From Flavobacterium phycosphaerae (GTDB lineage Bacteria; Bacteroidota; Bacteroidia; Flavobacteriales; Flavobacteriaceae), in NCBI RefSeq assembly GCF_010119235.1, contig NZ_JAAATZ010000001.1, forward strand, positions 2,882,501 to 2,946,500: a stretch of DNA of 64,000 bases, in the 5' to 3' direction. Positions 26,648 through 35,931 of the stretch are shown piece by piece. The position numbers were made by a program, and so were the translations under genes. Each line of letters starts with the position of its first letter. The stretch's first letter is position 1. The notes below the pieces were generated by a model. The model was not told the origin of the DNA. It made no database searches and saw nothing but the letters and a program-made list of their open reading frames with translations.

Positions 26648-27409
26648 ATGTTTGCCATTTGTAACTTAGCCATAATCCCTTTACGAGCCGAACCAAGCGA
26701 TCGAAGCGAAATTGTTTCGCAGGTTTTGTTTGGAGAGCATTTTGAGATTTTGGAAACACAAAATCAATGGGCAAAAATCAAATTACAGTTTGATGATTAC
26801 GAAGGCTGGGTCGATTCAAAACAATACCAAATTATCTCGGAAAAAAGCTTTAACTCACTTTCTAAAGATGCTATAATCCTGAATTCAGATTTGGTGGAAT
26901 ATGTTACCAATCCGTCCAATGTATTATTACCAATTCCGCTTGGTGCTTCGCTTTCGTTTTTAAATCATAGCGAAATCAATGTGGACAATTTCGAGTTTGA
27001 AGGCATGCGAATCAGTGGTGTTAAACCTAAATCCGATTTAATTGCTACAGCTTATTTATACCTCAATGCTCCTTATTTATGGGGAGGTAAAACACCTTTT
27101 GGTATTGATTGTTCCGGATTTACACAAATGGTATACAAACTCAATGGTTACAAATTACTGCGAGATGCTTCCCAACAATCAACTCAAGGCGATGCTTTGA
27201 GTTTTATTGAAGAAAGTGAACCCGGAGATTTAGCTTTCTTTGACAACGAAGAAGGCAAAATTATTCACGTTGGTATTATGATGGAAAACAATTATATCAT
27301 TCACGCCAGCGGAAAAGTACGCATCGACCGTTTAGATCATTTAGGAATCTACAATGCGGAACAAAACAGACATACCCATCGATTGAGAGTCATTAAGAAA
27401 ATCATATAA
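26648..27409 (+). CDS. SH3-domain NlpC/P60 cell wall endopeptidase
   Basis: The 253-residue C40 peptidase has two bacterial SH3-like domains (about 10-60 and 75-125) followed by an NlpC/P60 domain (about 130-250). The catalytic Cys is in GIDCSGFTQMVYK and the His in KIIHVGIMM, with a third polar residue in IIHASGKV. These enzymes cut peptide stems of peptidoglycan, usually after gamma-D-Glu. No signal peptide is seen, as in many Bacteroidota members, which are thought to process recycled peptides in the cytoplasm. A terminator follows before the amylase gene. Confidence 0.9.
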   Translation: MFAICNLAIIPLRAEPSDRSEIVSQVLFGEHFEILETQNQWAKIKLQFDDYEGWVDSKQYQIISEKSFNSLSKDAIILNSDLVEYVTNPSNVLLPIPLGASLSFLNHSEINVDNFEFEGMRISGVKPKSDLIATAYLYLNAPYLWGGKTPFGIDCSGFTQMVYKLNGYKLLRDASQQSTQGDALSFIEESEPGDLAFFDNEEGKIIHVGIMMENNYIIHASGKVRIDRLDHLGIYNAEQNRHTHRLRVIKKII

Positions 27410-27438
27410 ACCGGAACAGCAGTTTCGGTTTTTTTATT
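27408..27438 (+). terminator. Intrinsic terminator
   Basis: Stem AACCGGAA / TTTCGGTT with a 6-nt loop then T-run, right at the NlpC/P60 stop codon. Confidence 0.75.
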
Positions 27439-27463
27439 ACTTTTAATTTCAAATCATTTGAAA

Positions 27464-28848
27464 ATGAAAAAAATCATTACGATTTCCCTGTTTTTTATTG
27501 CGATATCATTTGTGAGTTGTATCAAATCAAAAGAAGATTCCAATTCAGACGCGCGATACCAACCGAAAGAATATGTAAAACTCAAACATCCGGATTGGAG
27601 TAAAAACGCCACCATCTATGAAGTCAATGTGAGACAGTTTACTCCTGAAGGAACCTTTAAAGCTTTTGAAGCTCATTTGCCCAGAATAAAAAAAATGGGC
27701 ATCGATATCATTTGGCTAATGCCTATCAATCCGATTGGTGTTGAAAAAAGAAAAGGAACATTGGGCAGCGAATATTCCGTTAAAGATTATTATGGCATCA
27801 ATCCTGAATTTGGCACTAAAGATGATTTCAAACATTTGGTAGCTAAAATTCACAGTATGGGCATGCATGTCATAGTAGATTGGGTTGCCAATCACTCATC
27901 ATGGGACAATCAATTAGCTAAAGACCATCCGGATTGGTATACCAAAACCGAAGAAGGTCATTTTCAGCCAACGCCTTGGTATGATTGGGATGATGTAATC
28001 GACTTTGATTATGACCAGCCCGGTATCCGCAAATACATGACTGAAGCGCTGGTGTATTGGGTTAAAGATTTCGACATCGATGGGTATCGTTGTGATACAG
28101 CCGGATTTATTCCTACTGATTTTTGGGACAATGTACGTGCCGAATTAGATGCTGTAAAACCGGTCTTTATGTTGGCAGAATGGGAATCACGCGACTTACA
28201 CGAAAAAGCCTTTGACATGACATATTCATGGACGCTATTTGATAAAATGACGGCGGTTACCCGAGATAAAAAAAGCATCAGCGGTTTAGTGGAATACATG
28301 GCTCACGATGTAAGTACTTTTCCGCGCAATGGCTACCGAATGACCTTTACGGATAATCACGATATAAATTCCTGGAACGGCAATCAATATGCCAATTTCG
28401 GGGACGGACTGGAAGCTTCTATGGTTTTGTGCAGCATGGTTAACGGAATGCCTTTGGTTTACGGTGGCCAGGAAGCAGGATTAAATCATTCTTTGAAATT
28501 TTTTGATAAAGATGTAATCGAATGGAAAGAAACTCCTTTTGTTTCGATCTACACTACCTATTTGATTTAAAACATAAAAACAACGCTTTATGGAACGGTA
28601 ATGAAGGTGGTGTAATGGTTCGCGTTTATAATGATAAAATGGATCAAGTGATTTCGTTTTCTCGAACCAAAAATAACGACAAAATCATTGCTGTCATCAA
28701 CTACAGTGATAAACCTGCGACAGTAAAGCTAAACTCAAAACACCAAAAAGGCACCTATCAAGAGCTTTTTACCAAAGAAGCAATTACGCTTAAAGGTGAT
28801 GATGTTTTTGAACTAAAGCCTTGGCAATACATGGTTTTGGTAAAATAA
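27464..28848 (+). pseudogene. GH13 alpha-amylase lipoprotein, apparent one-base frameshift
   Basis: From the ATG at 27464 a GH13 protein is readable for about 367 residues to a stop at 28570. The missing C-terminal part continues in another frame (from about 28522) to 28848. Joining them gives about 461 residues, normal for the family. The lipobox is in FVSC. Catalytic residues are the nucleophile Asp in DGYRCDTAGF (about 211), general acid Glu in MLAEWESRD (about 239) and the stabilising Asp in FTDNHD (about 300). The break maps near 28559, where one T in a TT pair would restore frame. The C-terminal beta domain is intact beyond it. It may be a sequencing error rather than decay. Confidence 0.8.
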
Positions 28849-28880
28849 AAAAAGTCCCGATGAAACGGGACTTTTTTTAT
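28849..28880. terminator. Bidirectional intrinsic terminator
   Basis: Stem AAGTCCCG / CGGGACTT with flanking A- and T-runs, between the amylase and the minus-strand porin gene. Confidence 0.85.
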
Positions 28881-28895
28881 ATGTTGCTGTTAGTT

Positions 28896-29510
28896 TTATT
28901 TCATTAAAAAATTCAAACCAACATTGAAACTCGAACGCGAATTTGTAACAGCGGAATAATCATTATTCTTGAATATATCATTGAAACCGCCTTGTCCGTC
29001 AAATTCAAAAAAGATTTTCAATTTATTGGAAACCGGAATTTTTACTCCAACACCAACCGCTAAACCAAAATCATTGGTATTAAAATCATCGGTGATATCA
29101 TACCCAAAACGTGTATCTTCAGCATTCAGAAGGAATCCGAAATAAGGTCCGAAATTTAAGTACCAGTTTCTTTTATTTCCAAAATGCCAGTTAGCCATAA
29201 TAGGAATCGTTAGGTAATTCAGATTAATATTAGTACGATACAAATTTCCGTTAGGACCATTAATCAAATCATTATCCCAGCCTTTTTGATCGTAAATCAA
29301 TTTTCCTTTAATACTCCAAGCATTTGAAAAATAATAATCAATAGACCCCCCGAAATTATACCCGCTGCCGGTATCCGAATTAGATTGGTCATCCGAAACC
29401 GATGAACTGTTGTACCCAAGGTTTAACCCAAATTCAACATCTCCTTTTTTTTGCGCAGAAACGGTGGTTAATCCTAACACCGCAATGACTGTCAATACGA
29501 TTTTTTTCAT
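28896..29510 (-). CDS. Outer membrane beta-barrel (porin-family) protein
   Basis: The start is set at the ATG at 29510 (MKKIVLTVIAVLGLTTVSAQ), giving 204 residues and a clean signal peptide; an upstream in-frame ATG adds eight residues that would disturb it. The mature part has repeated amphipathic strands (VEFGLNLGYNSSS, WSIKGKLIYDQKG, LTIPIMANWHFG, WYLNFGPYFGFLL) and ends SSFNVGLNFLMK, as in OMP_b-brl family barrels. It is probably outer membrane; no ligand is known. A -7 box lies just upstream. Confidence 0.85.
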   Translation of the reverse strand: MKKIVLTVIAVLGLTTVSAQKKGDVEFGLNLGYNSSSVSDDQSNSDTGSGYNFGGSIDYYFSNAWSIKGKLIYDQKGWDNDLINGPNGNLYRTNINLNYLTIPIMANWHFGNKRNWYLNFGPYFGFLLNAEDTRFGYDITDDFNTNDFGLAVGVGVKIPVSNKLKIFFEFDGQGGFNDIFKNNDYSAVTNSRSSFNVGLNFLMK

Positions 29511-29531
29511 GATATTTAATTTTTGTACTAT

Positions 29532-29539
29532 CAAAAGTA
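29532..29539 (-). promoter_or_regulatory. -7 promoter box for the porin-family gene
   Basis: Minus-strand TACTTTTG (29539 to 29532), exact TAnnTTTG, 22 bp before the ATG at 29510. It supports that start over the upstream one at 29534. Confidence 0.55.
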
Positions 29540-29567
29540 CTCATTTAGAAAGAAAACAAACCACTCT

Positions 29568-30689
29568 TTAGATTTCTTTTACACCTTCTATAAAATAATC
29601 AATTTCTTCTTTGGTATTATAATGAGAAAACGAAATACGCAAACTCGGTTTTTTCAAGGCCTCTTCCGACAGCATTTCGGCCAACACATGAGAAGGCTTT
29701 ACACTTCCGCTTTGACAAGCGCTTCCTCTTGAAACGGCTATCCCTTTCATATCCAAATTGAACAAAATCATAGAAGTCTTTTCGGGAGAAAAAGGCAACA
29801 ATACGTTTAAAATATTGTAAAAAGTTGAAGTACCATTGACCTCAATTTCAGGAAAAGTCTGCTGTAGTTTTTGCCAACAATAGGTTTTCAGCTCCGTTAT
29901 ATAACGACGTTCTTCTTCTAGATTTTCTACAGCCAATTCCAAAGCTTTGGCCATTCCGGCAATTTGATGCACAGGCTCAGTTCCGGCGCGCCAACCTTTT
30001 TCCTGTTCCCCTCCAAACAGCAGGGGTTGCAGCACTAAATTTTTACGAACGAAGGCAAAACCTATTCCTTTTGGCCCGTGGAATTTATGGGCACTGGCTA
30101 CCAAAAAATCAATGGGCAATTGTTGTAAATCTAATTCTGTTTTTCCAACCGACTGAACGGTGTCACAATGAAACAAAGCCTTATATTGGTGGCATACCGC
30201 TCCGATTTTAGCAATATCACTGATATCGCCTGTTTCATTATTAACATGCATCAACGACACTATGGTTTTAGTCTCTTCGGTAAGCAAATCTTCCAACTGT
30301 TTATAGTCTAAAATGCCTTCTTCGGATACATTAATATAATCAAGCTGAACACCAAATTCCGCTTGTAAGGCTTGTGTGGTATACAATGTGGCATGATGCT
30401 CTACTTTGGACGTAATGATTCTTTTTACACCAAAATCTTTTACAGCACTTCTTAAAATCCAATTCGTAGCTTCGGTGGCGCTTGAAGTAAAAATGATTTC
30501 CTGAGCATTGCAATGCAAGTATTTGGCAATCGTTTTACGAGAGGTTTCCATCACGGCTTTGGCACTTCGACCTATACTGTGTGTAGAGGATGGATTGCCA
30601 TAATCTGACTGCATCACTTTTACCATTTCGTCAATGACTTTTTGGCGAATAGGCGTTGTTGCCGCATTATCGAGATAAACTTTTTTCAT
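29568..30689 (-). CDS. Cysteine desulfurase (NifS/IscS family)
   Basis: The 373-residue PLP enzyme abstracts sulfur from cysteine for Fe-S clusters or tRNA thiolation. The N-terminus MKKVYLDNAATTP is typical. The PLP Lys is in ASAHKFHGPKG and the catalytic Cys in SRGSACQSGSVKPSHVL. The short Cys loop fits group I (NifS/IscS) rather than SufS. No iscU or fdx lies nearby, so it is stand-alone. The -7 box ends only 4 bp before the ATG, which predicts a leaderless transcript. Confidence 0.93.
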   Translation of the reverse strand: MKKVYLDNAATTPIRQKVIDEMVKVMQSDYGNPSSTHSIGRSAKAVMETSRKTIAKYLHCNAQEIIFTSSATEATNWILRSAVKDFGVKRIITSKVEHHATLYTTQALQAEFGVQLDYINVSEEGILDYKQLEDLLTEETKTIVSLMHVNNETGDISDIAKIGAVCHQYKALFHCDTVQSVGKTELDLQQLPIDFLVASAHKFHGPKGIGFAFVRKNLVLQPLLFGGEQEKGWRAGTEPVHQIAGMAKALELAVENLEEERRYITELKTYCWQKLQQTFPEIEVNGTSTFYNILNVLLPFSPEKTSMILFNLDMKGIAVSRGSACQSGSVKPSHVLAEMLSEEALKKPSLRISFSHYNTKEEIDYFIEGVKEI

Positions 30690-30693
30690 GATG

Positions 30694-30701
30694 CAAATAT
30701 A
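30694..30701 (-). promoter_or_regulatory. -7 box abutting the cysteine desulfurase start codon
   Basis: Minus-strand TATATTTG (30701 to 30694). The predicted start of transcription falls on or next to the ATG at 30689. Confidence 0.5.
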
Positions 30702-30756
30702 AAAAGGACTGTTCCTAATAAAATGATAAAAGATAAATTTAATAGTATAAAAAACT

Positions 30757-30764
30757 TATTTTTG
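30757..30764 (+). promoter_or_regulatory. -7 promoter box for the duplicated-domain lipoprotein and bshC
   Basis: TATTTTTG, exact TAnnTTTG, 19 bp before the lipoprotein ATG. Confidence 0.5.
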
Positions 30765-30783
30765 CTAAAAATTTACAGTCCGA

Positions 30784-31728
30784 ATGAAACGAATTCTAAG
30801 CATACTCACACTCCTTTTTATTATCAATGCATGCGACGATGGAGATTTGACCATTGATACTATCGACTTTTCCGAAGTAACGGCCAAAAAATGTGATCTT
30901 AAGGATATTATCTATAAAGTAAAAGATTCCGAAATGCTGATTCTTGCCATCCCGGCCACCACATTTCCTAACGATCAAACACCAGATGGCACCCCTATTA
31001 CACTACCGATAAACACTACCAATCAGGTGATTTACCGACAATACAGCAGCACTGTGAGTAGTGATAACATTTGCCCAACGGTTCCTTCCGCCAATCCGTC
31101 TTTAACAGAAGAATGGAAAGCCACCGCCGGAACGATTCAAATTACATCAACCGCTATATATGCCCCGACCACTTCTAACGGTACAAAAATTACAAACTAC
31201 AATCATTATATCGTTTTTAAAAATGTTACGTTCCAAACACCAAACGGCACACAAGTGTATGAGAATTATGTTTTTGGAAACTATACTACAACCGCTACAG
31301 CTCTAGCCTTTGGATTTGATACTGAAGTACAAAAAAGCACTTGTGACAATCGAATTTTTAACTTTAACGGAAGTGAAGCTTTGATTTTGGATGTGGCTAA
31401 TTATGCAACCCTTTTTGAAAATGCGGTAACCACTACACCCAGAACGGCCGTAATCGATTCAACCAACAAATTGACTTACCAGTTATATTCTAATACGGTA
31501 AATGATACTTACTTCTGTACTACACCAACTACGCCGGTACTTTCTCAGGAGTGGAAAGCGGATAACAGTGTAACTGATGTAAGCGGTATAATAGAAGTAA
31601 CTACAACAACTTTATGGACTGATTTTCAACATACTATTCGTTTTAAAAAGGTAACTTTTAAAAGAGGAAACAGTACTTTTTATCTGGGCGATGATGTCTT
31701 GTATGGAAGTTTTATAACCACTCCATAA
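30784..31728 (+). CDS. Lipoprotein with two similar halves, function unknown
   Basis: The 314-residue protein has a lipoprotein signal, MKRILSILTLLFIINAC, with Cys17 lipidated. The mature region looks like an internal duplication. Residues about 36-170 and 186-310 each contain a Cys-led start, a segment on LILA or LILD, a YRQYSSTV or YQLYSNTV motif, a Cys-Pro/Thr-rich loop, EEWKA or QEWKA, and a final KNVTFQ or KKVTFK strand. No known domain is recognised. It precedes bshC by 15 bp, so the two may be co-transcribed, although their roles look unrelated. Confidence 0.75.
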   Translation: MKRILSILTLLFIINACDDGDLTIDTIDFSEVTAKKCDLKDIIYKVKDSEMLILAIPATTFPNDQTPDGTPITLPINTTNQVIYRQYSSTVSSDNICPTVPSANPSLTEEWKATAGTIQITSTAIYAPTTSNGTKITNYNHYIVFKNVTFQTPNGTQVYENYVFGNYTTTATALAFGFDTEVQKSTCDNRIFNFNGSEALILDVANYATLFENAVTTTPRTAVIDSTNKLTYQLYSNTVNDTYFCTTPTTPVLSQEWKADNSVTDVSGIIEVTTTTLWTDFQHTIRFKKVTFKRGNSTFYLGDDVLYGSFITTP

Positions 31729-31743
31729 TTAAAATAAACCACC

Positions 31744-33336
31744 ATGCCCACCGATTGTATTTCGTATCAAAACTCAGGTTATTTCACTAAACTAATCGTT
31801 GATTATTTAGCGGAAAAAGCCGAATTAAAAAAGTTTTACAACCGTTTCCCGCATCTTGAAAATTTTAAAGAGCAGCTCAACGAAAAAGCCTTGAATTTCT
31901 CCCAAGAGCACAGAACTGTTTTAGTTACTGAACTGGAAAAGCAATATCAAAATTTTGAGCTTTCGGCTGCTACAAAAAACAACATTACACTACTTTCCGA
32001 TTCAAAAACATATACGGTAACAACAGGACATCAGTTGAATTTATTTACCGGACCGCTTTATTTTTTATATAAAATTGTTACCACCATCAACTTGTGTGAA
32101 GAGTTGAAAAAAGCTTATCCTGAGCATCATTTTGTGCCGGTATATTGGATGGCTACTGAAGACCATGATTTTGAAGAGATTAATTATTTCAATTTCAAAA
32201 AAGTAAAAATCAAATGGGACAAAGCCTCTTCCGGTCCTGTGGGAAGGCTTTCTACAACCGGTTTAGCCGATGTTTTTGAAGTATTCGCCAAAGAGTTGGG
32301 CGTAGGAACCAATGCAGATTCCTTAAAAAACTTATTTGAAAAGGCTTATCTGAAACATGATACTTTAGCCGAAGCAACGCGCTATTTAGCCAACGAATTA
32401 TTCGGTAAAAAAGGATTGGTGATTCTTGATGGCGATGCTGTTTCGCTCAAGCAATTATTCATTCCGTATGTAAAGAATGAGTTGCTTCACCAAACTTCCT
32501 TTTCAAAAGTTTCCGAAACCAATGCTCTGCTGGAAAAAGAATACGACATTCAGGTAAACCCAAGAGAAATCAATCTTTTTTATATTGAAGACAAGATGCG
32601 GGAACGCATTCTTTTTGAAAATAATCAGTACAAAGTAAATAATACGACACTGACTTTTTCGGAAACGGAAATCTTGGCTTTATTGGATAAAAACCCTGAA
32701 AAATTCAGTCCGAATGTTATCCTGAGACCTTTGTACCAAGAAGTTATTTTGCCGAATCTTTGTTATATTGGTGGAGGAGGAGAATTGGCTTATTGGTTTC
32801 AATTAAAATCCAATTTCGAAGCTAACAACATTACTTTTCCATTGCTTTTACTACGAAATTCCGTTTTGCTTGCTACGCAAAAACAAGTTGCAAAGGCTGA
32901 CAAACTGGAGCTTTCCTGGCAAGATTTGTTTACCAATCAGCAAGAATTGTTTACTACAAAAACAAACGAGTTTTCAAAATTCACCATTGATTTTACCGAA
33001 CAAAAAGAGTTTCTCAAACAACAATTTGATAAAATGAATGCCATCGCTTTGCAAACCGACAAATCTTTTATAGGTGCAGTCAAAGCACAAGAAACCAAAC
33101 AAACTAAAGGTTTAGACCATTTAGAAAAAAGATTGCTCAAAGCGGAAAAAAGAGTTCACACCGAAAAACTGGAGCGTATAATTAATCTTCAGAATGAATT
33201 ATTTCCCAATCAGGGATTGCAGGAACGCAAAGCCAATTTTGCTGAGTTTTATCTTGACGTGAATGGTAAACTACTTGATAAACTGTTTGAAGAATTAAAT
33301 CCTTTGAAAGCAAATTTCACCATAATTAGTTTGTGA
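31744..33336 (+). CDS. bshC: Bacillithiol biosynthesis enzyme BshC
   Basis: The 530-residue protein is the putative cysteine-adding enzyme that completes bacillithiol, the low-molecular-weight thiol of Bacillota and many Bacteroidota. Family hallmarks are TGHQLNLFTGPLYFLYK (about 96-112), FVPVYWMATEDHDFEEI (about 133-149), LRPLYQEVILPNLCYIGGGGEL in the middle, and a C-terminal coiled coil near residues 430-490. Full length. The bshA and bshB genes are not in the window. Bacillithiol would serve redox buffering and detoxification in this organism. Confidence 0.95.
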   Translation: MPTDCISYQNSGYFTKLIVDYLAEKAELKKFYNRFPHLENFKEQLNEKALNFSQEHRTVLVTELEKQYQNFELSAATKNNITLLSDSKTYTVTTGHQLNLFTGPLYFLYKIVTTINLCEELKKAYPEHHFVPVYWMATEDHDFEEINYFNFKKVKIKWDKASSGPVGRLSTTGLADVFEVFAKELGVGTNADSLKNLFEKAYLKHDTLAEATRYLANELFGKKGLVILDGDAVSLKQLFIPYVKNELLHQTSFSKVSETNALLEKEYDIQVNPREINLFYIEDKMRERILFENNQYKVNNTTLTFSETEILALLDKNPEKFSPNVILRPLYQEVILPNLCYIGGGGELAYWFQLKSNFEANNITFPLLLLRNSVLLATQKQVAKADKLELSWQDLFTNQQELFTTKTNEFSKFTIDFTEQKEFLKQQFDKMNAIALQTDKSFIGAVKAQETKQTKGLDHLEKRLLKAEKRVHTEKLERIINLQNELFPNQGLQERKANFAEFYLDVNGKLLDKLFEELNPLKANFTIISL

Positions 33337-33342
33337 TTTGAC

Positions 33343-33372
33343 TTGGAAATAGTTAAAAAAGGTCTATTTTTG
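33343..33372 (+). promoter_or_regulatory. ndk promoter (-33 TTG and -7 TATTTTTG)
   Basis: TTG at 33343-33345 and TATTTTTG at 33365-33372 are separated by 19 bp, a textbook Bacteroidota promoter. Transcription should start near 33377, 25 nt before the ndk ATG. Confidence 0.7.
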
Positions 33373-33403
33373 CACCCAATTATAAAAAAAATAAACAAAC
33401 AAA

Positions 33404-33823
33404 ATGGCAACAAATAGAACATTTACCATGATTAAACCGGATGGTGTTGAAAATGGACACATTGGTGGAATCTTAAACATGATTACTGAAGGCGGATTCA
33501 GAATTGTATCAATGAAATTAACACAATTAACTGTAGCTGATGCACAAAAATTCTATGCAGTTCACTCAGCTCGACCTTTCTTTGGTGAGTTAGTTGAATT
33601 CATGACACGCGGACCGATTGTGGCGGCTATTTTAGAAAAAGATAATGCTGTAGAAGATTTCAGAACTTTGATTGGTGCTACTAACCCTGCTGAAGCTGCT
33701 GAAGGAACTATCCGTAAAAAGTATGCTACTTCTATCGGAGAAAATGCTGTACATGGTTCAGATTCTGATGAGAATGCTGCTATCGAAAGTGCTTTCCACT
33801 TTGCCGGAAGAGAGCAATTTTAA
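33404..33823 (+). CDS. ndk: Nucleoside-diphosphate kinase
   Basis: The 139-residue enzyme moves phosphate from ATP to other (d)NDPs. It opens with the conserved [17 protein letters not shown], and the phospho-histidine is H117 in [13 protein letters not shown]. Length and active site are normal. It is a single-gene unit, with a strong promoter upstream and a long hairpin terminator after it. Confidence 0.97.
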   Translation: MATNRTFTMIKPDGVENGHIGGILNMITEGGFRIVSMKLTQLTVADAQKFYAVHSARPFFGELVEFMTRGPIVAAILEKDNAVEDFRTLIGATNPAEAAEGTIRKKYATSIGENAVHGSDSDENAAIESAFHFAGREQF

Positions 33824-33860
33824 TAAGCTGCAGAGGATAAAGAAACCTTTAACCGTTATA

Positions 33861-33903
33861 AAAACCCAATTCATCTAAATTAAAGATGAATTGGGTTTTT
33901 TTT
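33861..33903 (+). terminator. Intrinsic terminator after ndk
   Basis: Long perfect stem AACCCAATTCATCT / AGATGAATTGGGTT followed by eight Ts. Confidence 0.9.
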
Positions 33904-33966
33904 ATGATTTACATTGTATATATTTTTTTACATTTACTTCCCTTACATTTTTAAATTAAAATTGTT

Positions 33967-35052
33967 ATGCCTGAAATCGATACTTATCTTAACAAGACCT
34001 ACAAAATGGGCCTTTTTTTTGAGTTGTCAGCCGATTTATTTATCATAGCCGGATTTGATGGTTATTTTAAAAAGGTGAACCCTGCGGTTTGTAAAGTATT
34101 AGAGTATTCCGAAGCCGAGCTCCTTGCCCACCCCATCACTACTTTTATTCATGAGGATGACTTGGCTATTACCATTAAAAATAGAGAAAACATCAAAATG
34201 GGTAAACCGTTATTGCATTTTGAAAACCGTTATGTCACGAAAAGCGGTGAAACTGTTTGGTTGTCATGGACCTCAATGCCATTAGTCGGTAGTGATTTGG
34301 TTTATGCCATTGCTAAAAATATCACCCATATCAAAAAGCAAGAAGAAGAACGCAATCTATTGTTGACTAATCTCAAAAAAATTAACCGAGACCTCAAGAA
34401 ATTAAACTACACTGCCTCGCACGATATGCGTTCTCCGGTTAATAATTTACTCTCTATTTTCAGCCTGCTGGATGTTTCCACAATAAAAGATAAAGAAACA
34501 CTTGAATTTATTGAAATACTCAAGACTTCTACCGAAGGATTAAAACAAACCTTAAATAATTATGTAGACAACATTCATCATAACGAAAATCAAAGCATAG
34601 CACTAGAAAATATATCGTTTGAAAAATCATTAAAAAAAGTACAACAATCTATAAAATCATTGGTAAAAGACTCTAAGACTACCTTTACGATTGATTTTTC
34701 ATTAGCCAAAAAAGTAACATTCAACAAAACCTATCTGGAAAGTATCTTCCTCAACCTGATTACCAATGCCATCAAATACGGTAATCCCGATAAATCTCCT
34801 AACATTACTATTACTACTCAAAAAATAGAAGGCTACATTCAACTTATTTTTACGGATAACGGACAGGGCTTTGATATCAAAAAAGTAAAAGATAAAATTT
34901 TCGGGCTTAATCAAAAATTTCACAACAATGCCGACAGTAAGGGTATCGGACTCTACTTGGTTTACAACCACATTACCGATTTAGGCGGTACTATTGAAGT
35001 GAAAAGTGAAATCGATAAAGGCACGACTTTTACGCTATTGTTCAGAGATTAA
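33967..35052 (+). CDS. Soluble PAS-domain histidine kinase
   Basis: The 361-residue kinase has no membrane segment. A PAS domain (about 16-122) with the FDGYFKKVNPAVCKVLEYSE core is followed by a short coiled coil. HisKA comes next, with H152 in ASHDMRSPVNN, then HATPase_c with the N box (FLNLITNAIKYG), G1 (DNGQGFD) and G2 (SKGIGLYLVYN). It is a cytoplasmic sensor. No response regulator gene is adjacent, so it is an orphan. Signal unknown. Confidence 0.9.
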   Translation: MPEIDTYLNKTYKMGLFFELSADLFIIAGFDGYFKKVNPAVCKVLEYSEAELLAHPITTFIHEDDLAITIKNRENIKMGKPLLHFENRYVTKSGETVWLSWTSMPLVGSDLVYAIAKNITHIKKQEEERNLLLTNLKKINRDLKKLNYTASHDMRSPVNNLLSIFSLLDVSTIKDKETLEFIEILKTSTEGLKQTLNNYVDNIHHNENQSIALENISFEKSLKKVQQSIKSLVKDSKTTFTIDFSLAKKVTFNKTYLESIFLNLITNAIKYGNPDKSPNITITTQKIEGYIQLIFTDNGQGFDIKKVKDKIFGLNQKFHNNADSKGIGLYLVYNHITDLGGTIEVKSEIDKGTTFTLLFRD

Positions 35053-35174
35053 AAAGGCCTGTTTTAGGAATTCTTATCTTGAGAAATTTATTTTTTGTAA
35101 CAATTTTTGTTAGAATTATACTAAGAAACAATATTATTCGTTATAGTTTCATTACAAACCAAAATTTAAATTTT

Positions 35175-35806
35175 ATGAAAAAACAACTGTTCTCCGTTTT
35201 AGTTATTTTAATCTCCTACTGCACTTTAGCGCAAACCACTCCAGAAAAAAAGAAAGCAAATTTGAATTTACAGTGAACACCAAACTGGGATTTGCCAAAT
35301 TGAAACAAACCGGCAATGTACCATTGAACGGAAATGTAAATGGTGCTGATGTATTATTCACATTACCTTTAGGAAGCAAATGGAATTTGGCTTCGGGAAT
35401 TGGTTATTTAGAATATGATGCTAACCCCAGTATTGCAGGGAACACAGCGAGTATAAAAAATTCTTACCTGCACATCCCGGTACAATTCAGCAGTGACTTT
35501 GCCATATTTAACAACGAAAAACCCGAAAATCAAAAAATATTTTTTACCGTCGGACTAGGGGTTTATGCCAATTCCCTACTTAAACAAGAATTAGAAACCG
35601 TAACCGGAAACAGCAGCGTTAAAAATCAAGGCTGGAATTTTGGCTTCTCAAGTCAAATTGGTGCCAAATTCATCCTTACTGATGCTCTCAATATAGGAAT
35701 AGGTTTTGAAGGACAAAGTGATTTTACTAAAATGAAAAAAGACGGAAACGAGCAAAAACTAGAAAACTTAAATGCAGTTTATTTTAAAATGGGATTTAAG
35801 TTTTAA
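35175..35806 (+). pseudogene. Porin-family beta-barrel protein, apparent frameshift in an A-run
   Basis: From the ATG at 35175 a signal peptide is readable (MKKQLFSVLVILISYCTLAQ), then the frame ends at 35276. The barrel part continues in another frame to 35806, ending AVYFKMGFKF. The switch maps to a run of seven As at 35235-35241. One more A would give a continuous protein of about 210 residues reading PEKKESKFEFTVNT. The rest of the barrel is undamaged (strands such as WNLASGIGYLEYDA and FSSQIGAKFIL). It may be a sequencing slip, decay, or slippage-controlled expression. Confidence 0.75.
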
Positions 35807-35826
35807 AATCATTTCAAACTAATATG

Positions 35827-35853
35827 AAAGCCCTAATTCGTTAGGGCTTTTTT
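35827..35853 (+). terminator. Intrinsic terminator
   Basis: Perfect stem AAAGCCCTAA / TTAGGGCTTT with a TTCG tetraloop, followed by Ts. Confidence 0.9.
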
Positions 35854-35931
35854 ATTTAACTGCTACCGTTCAACTCTCGGTTTTACTTCGGTAACAATTC
35901 ACTTTATGTGGTTTTACCAACATTTTTGACT

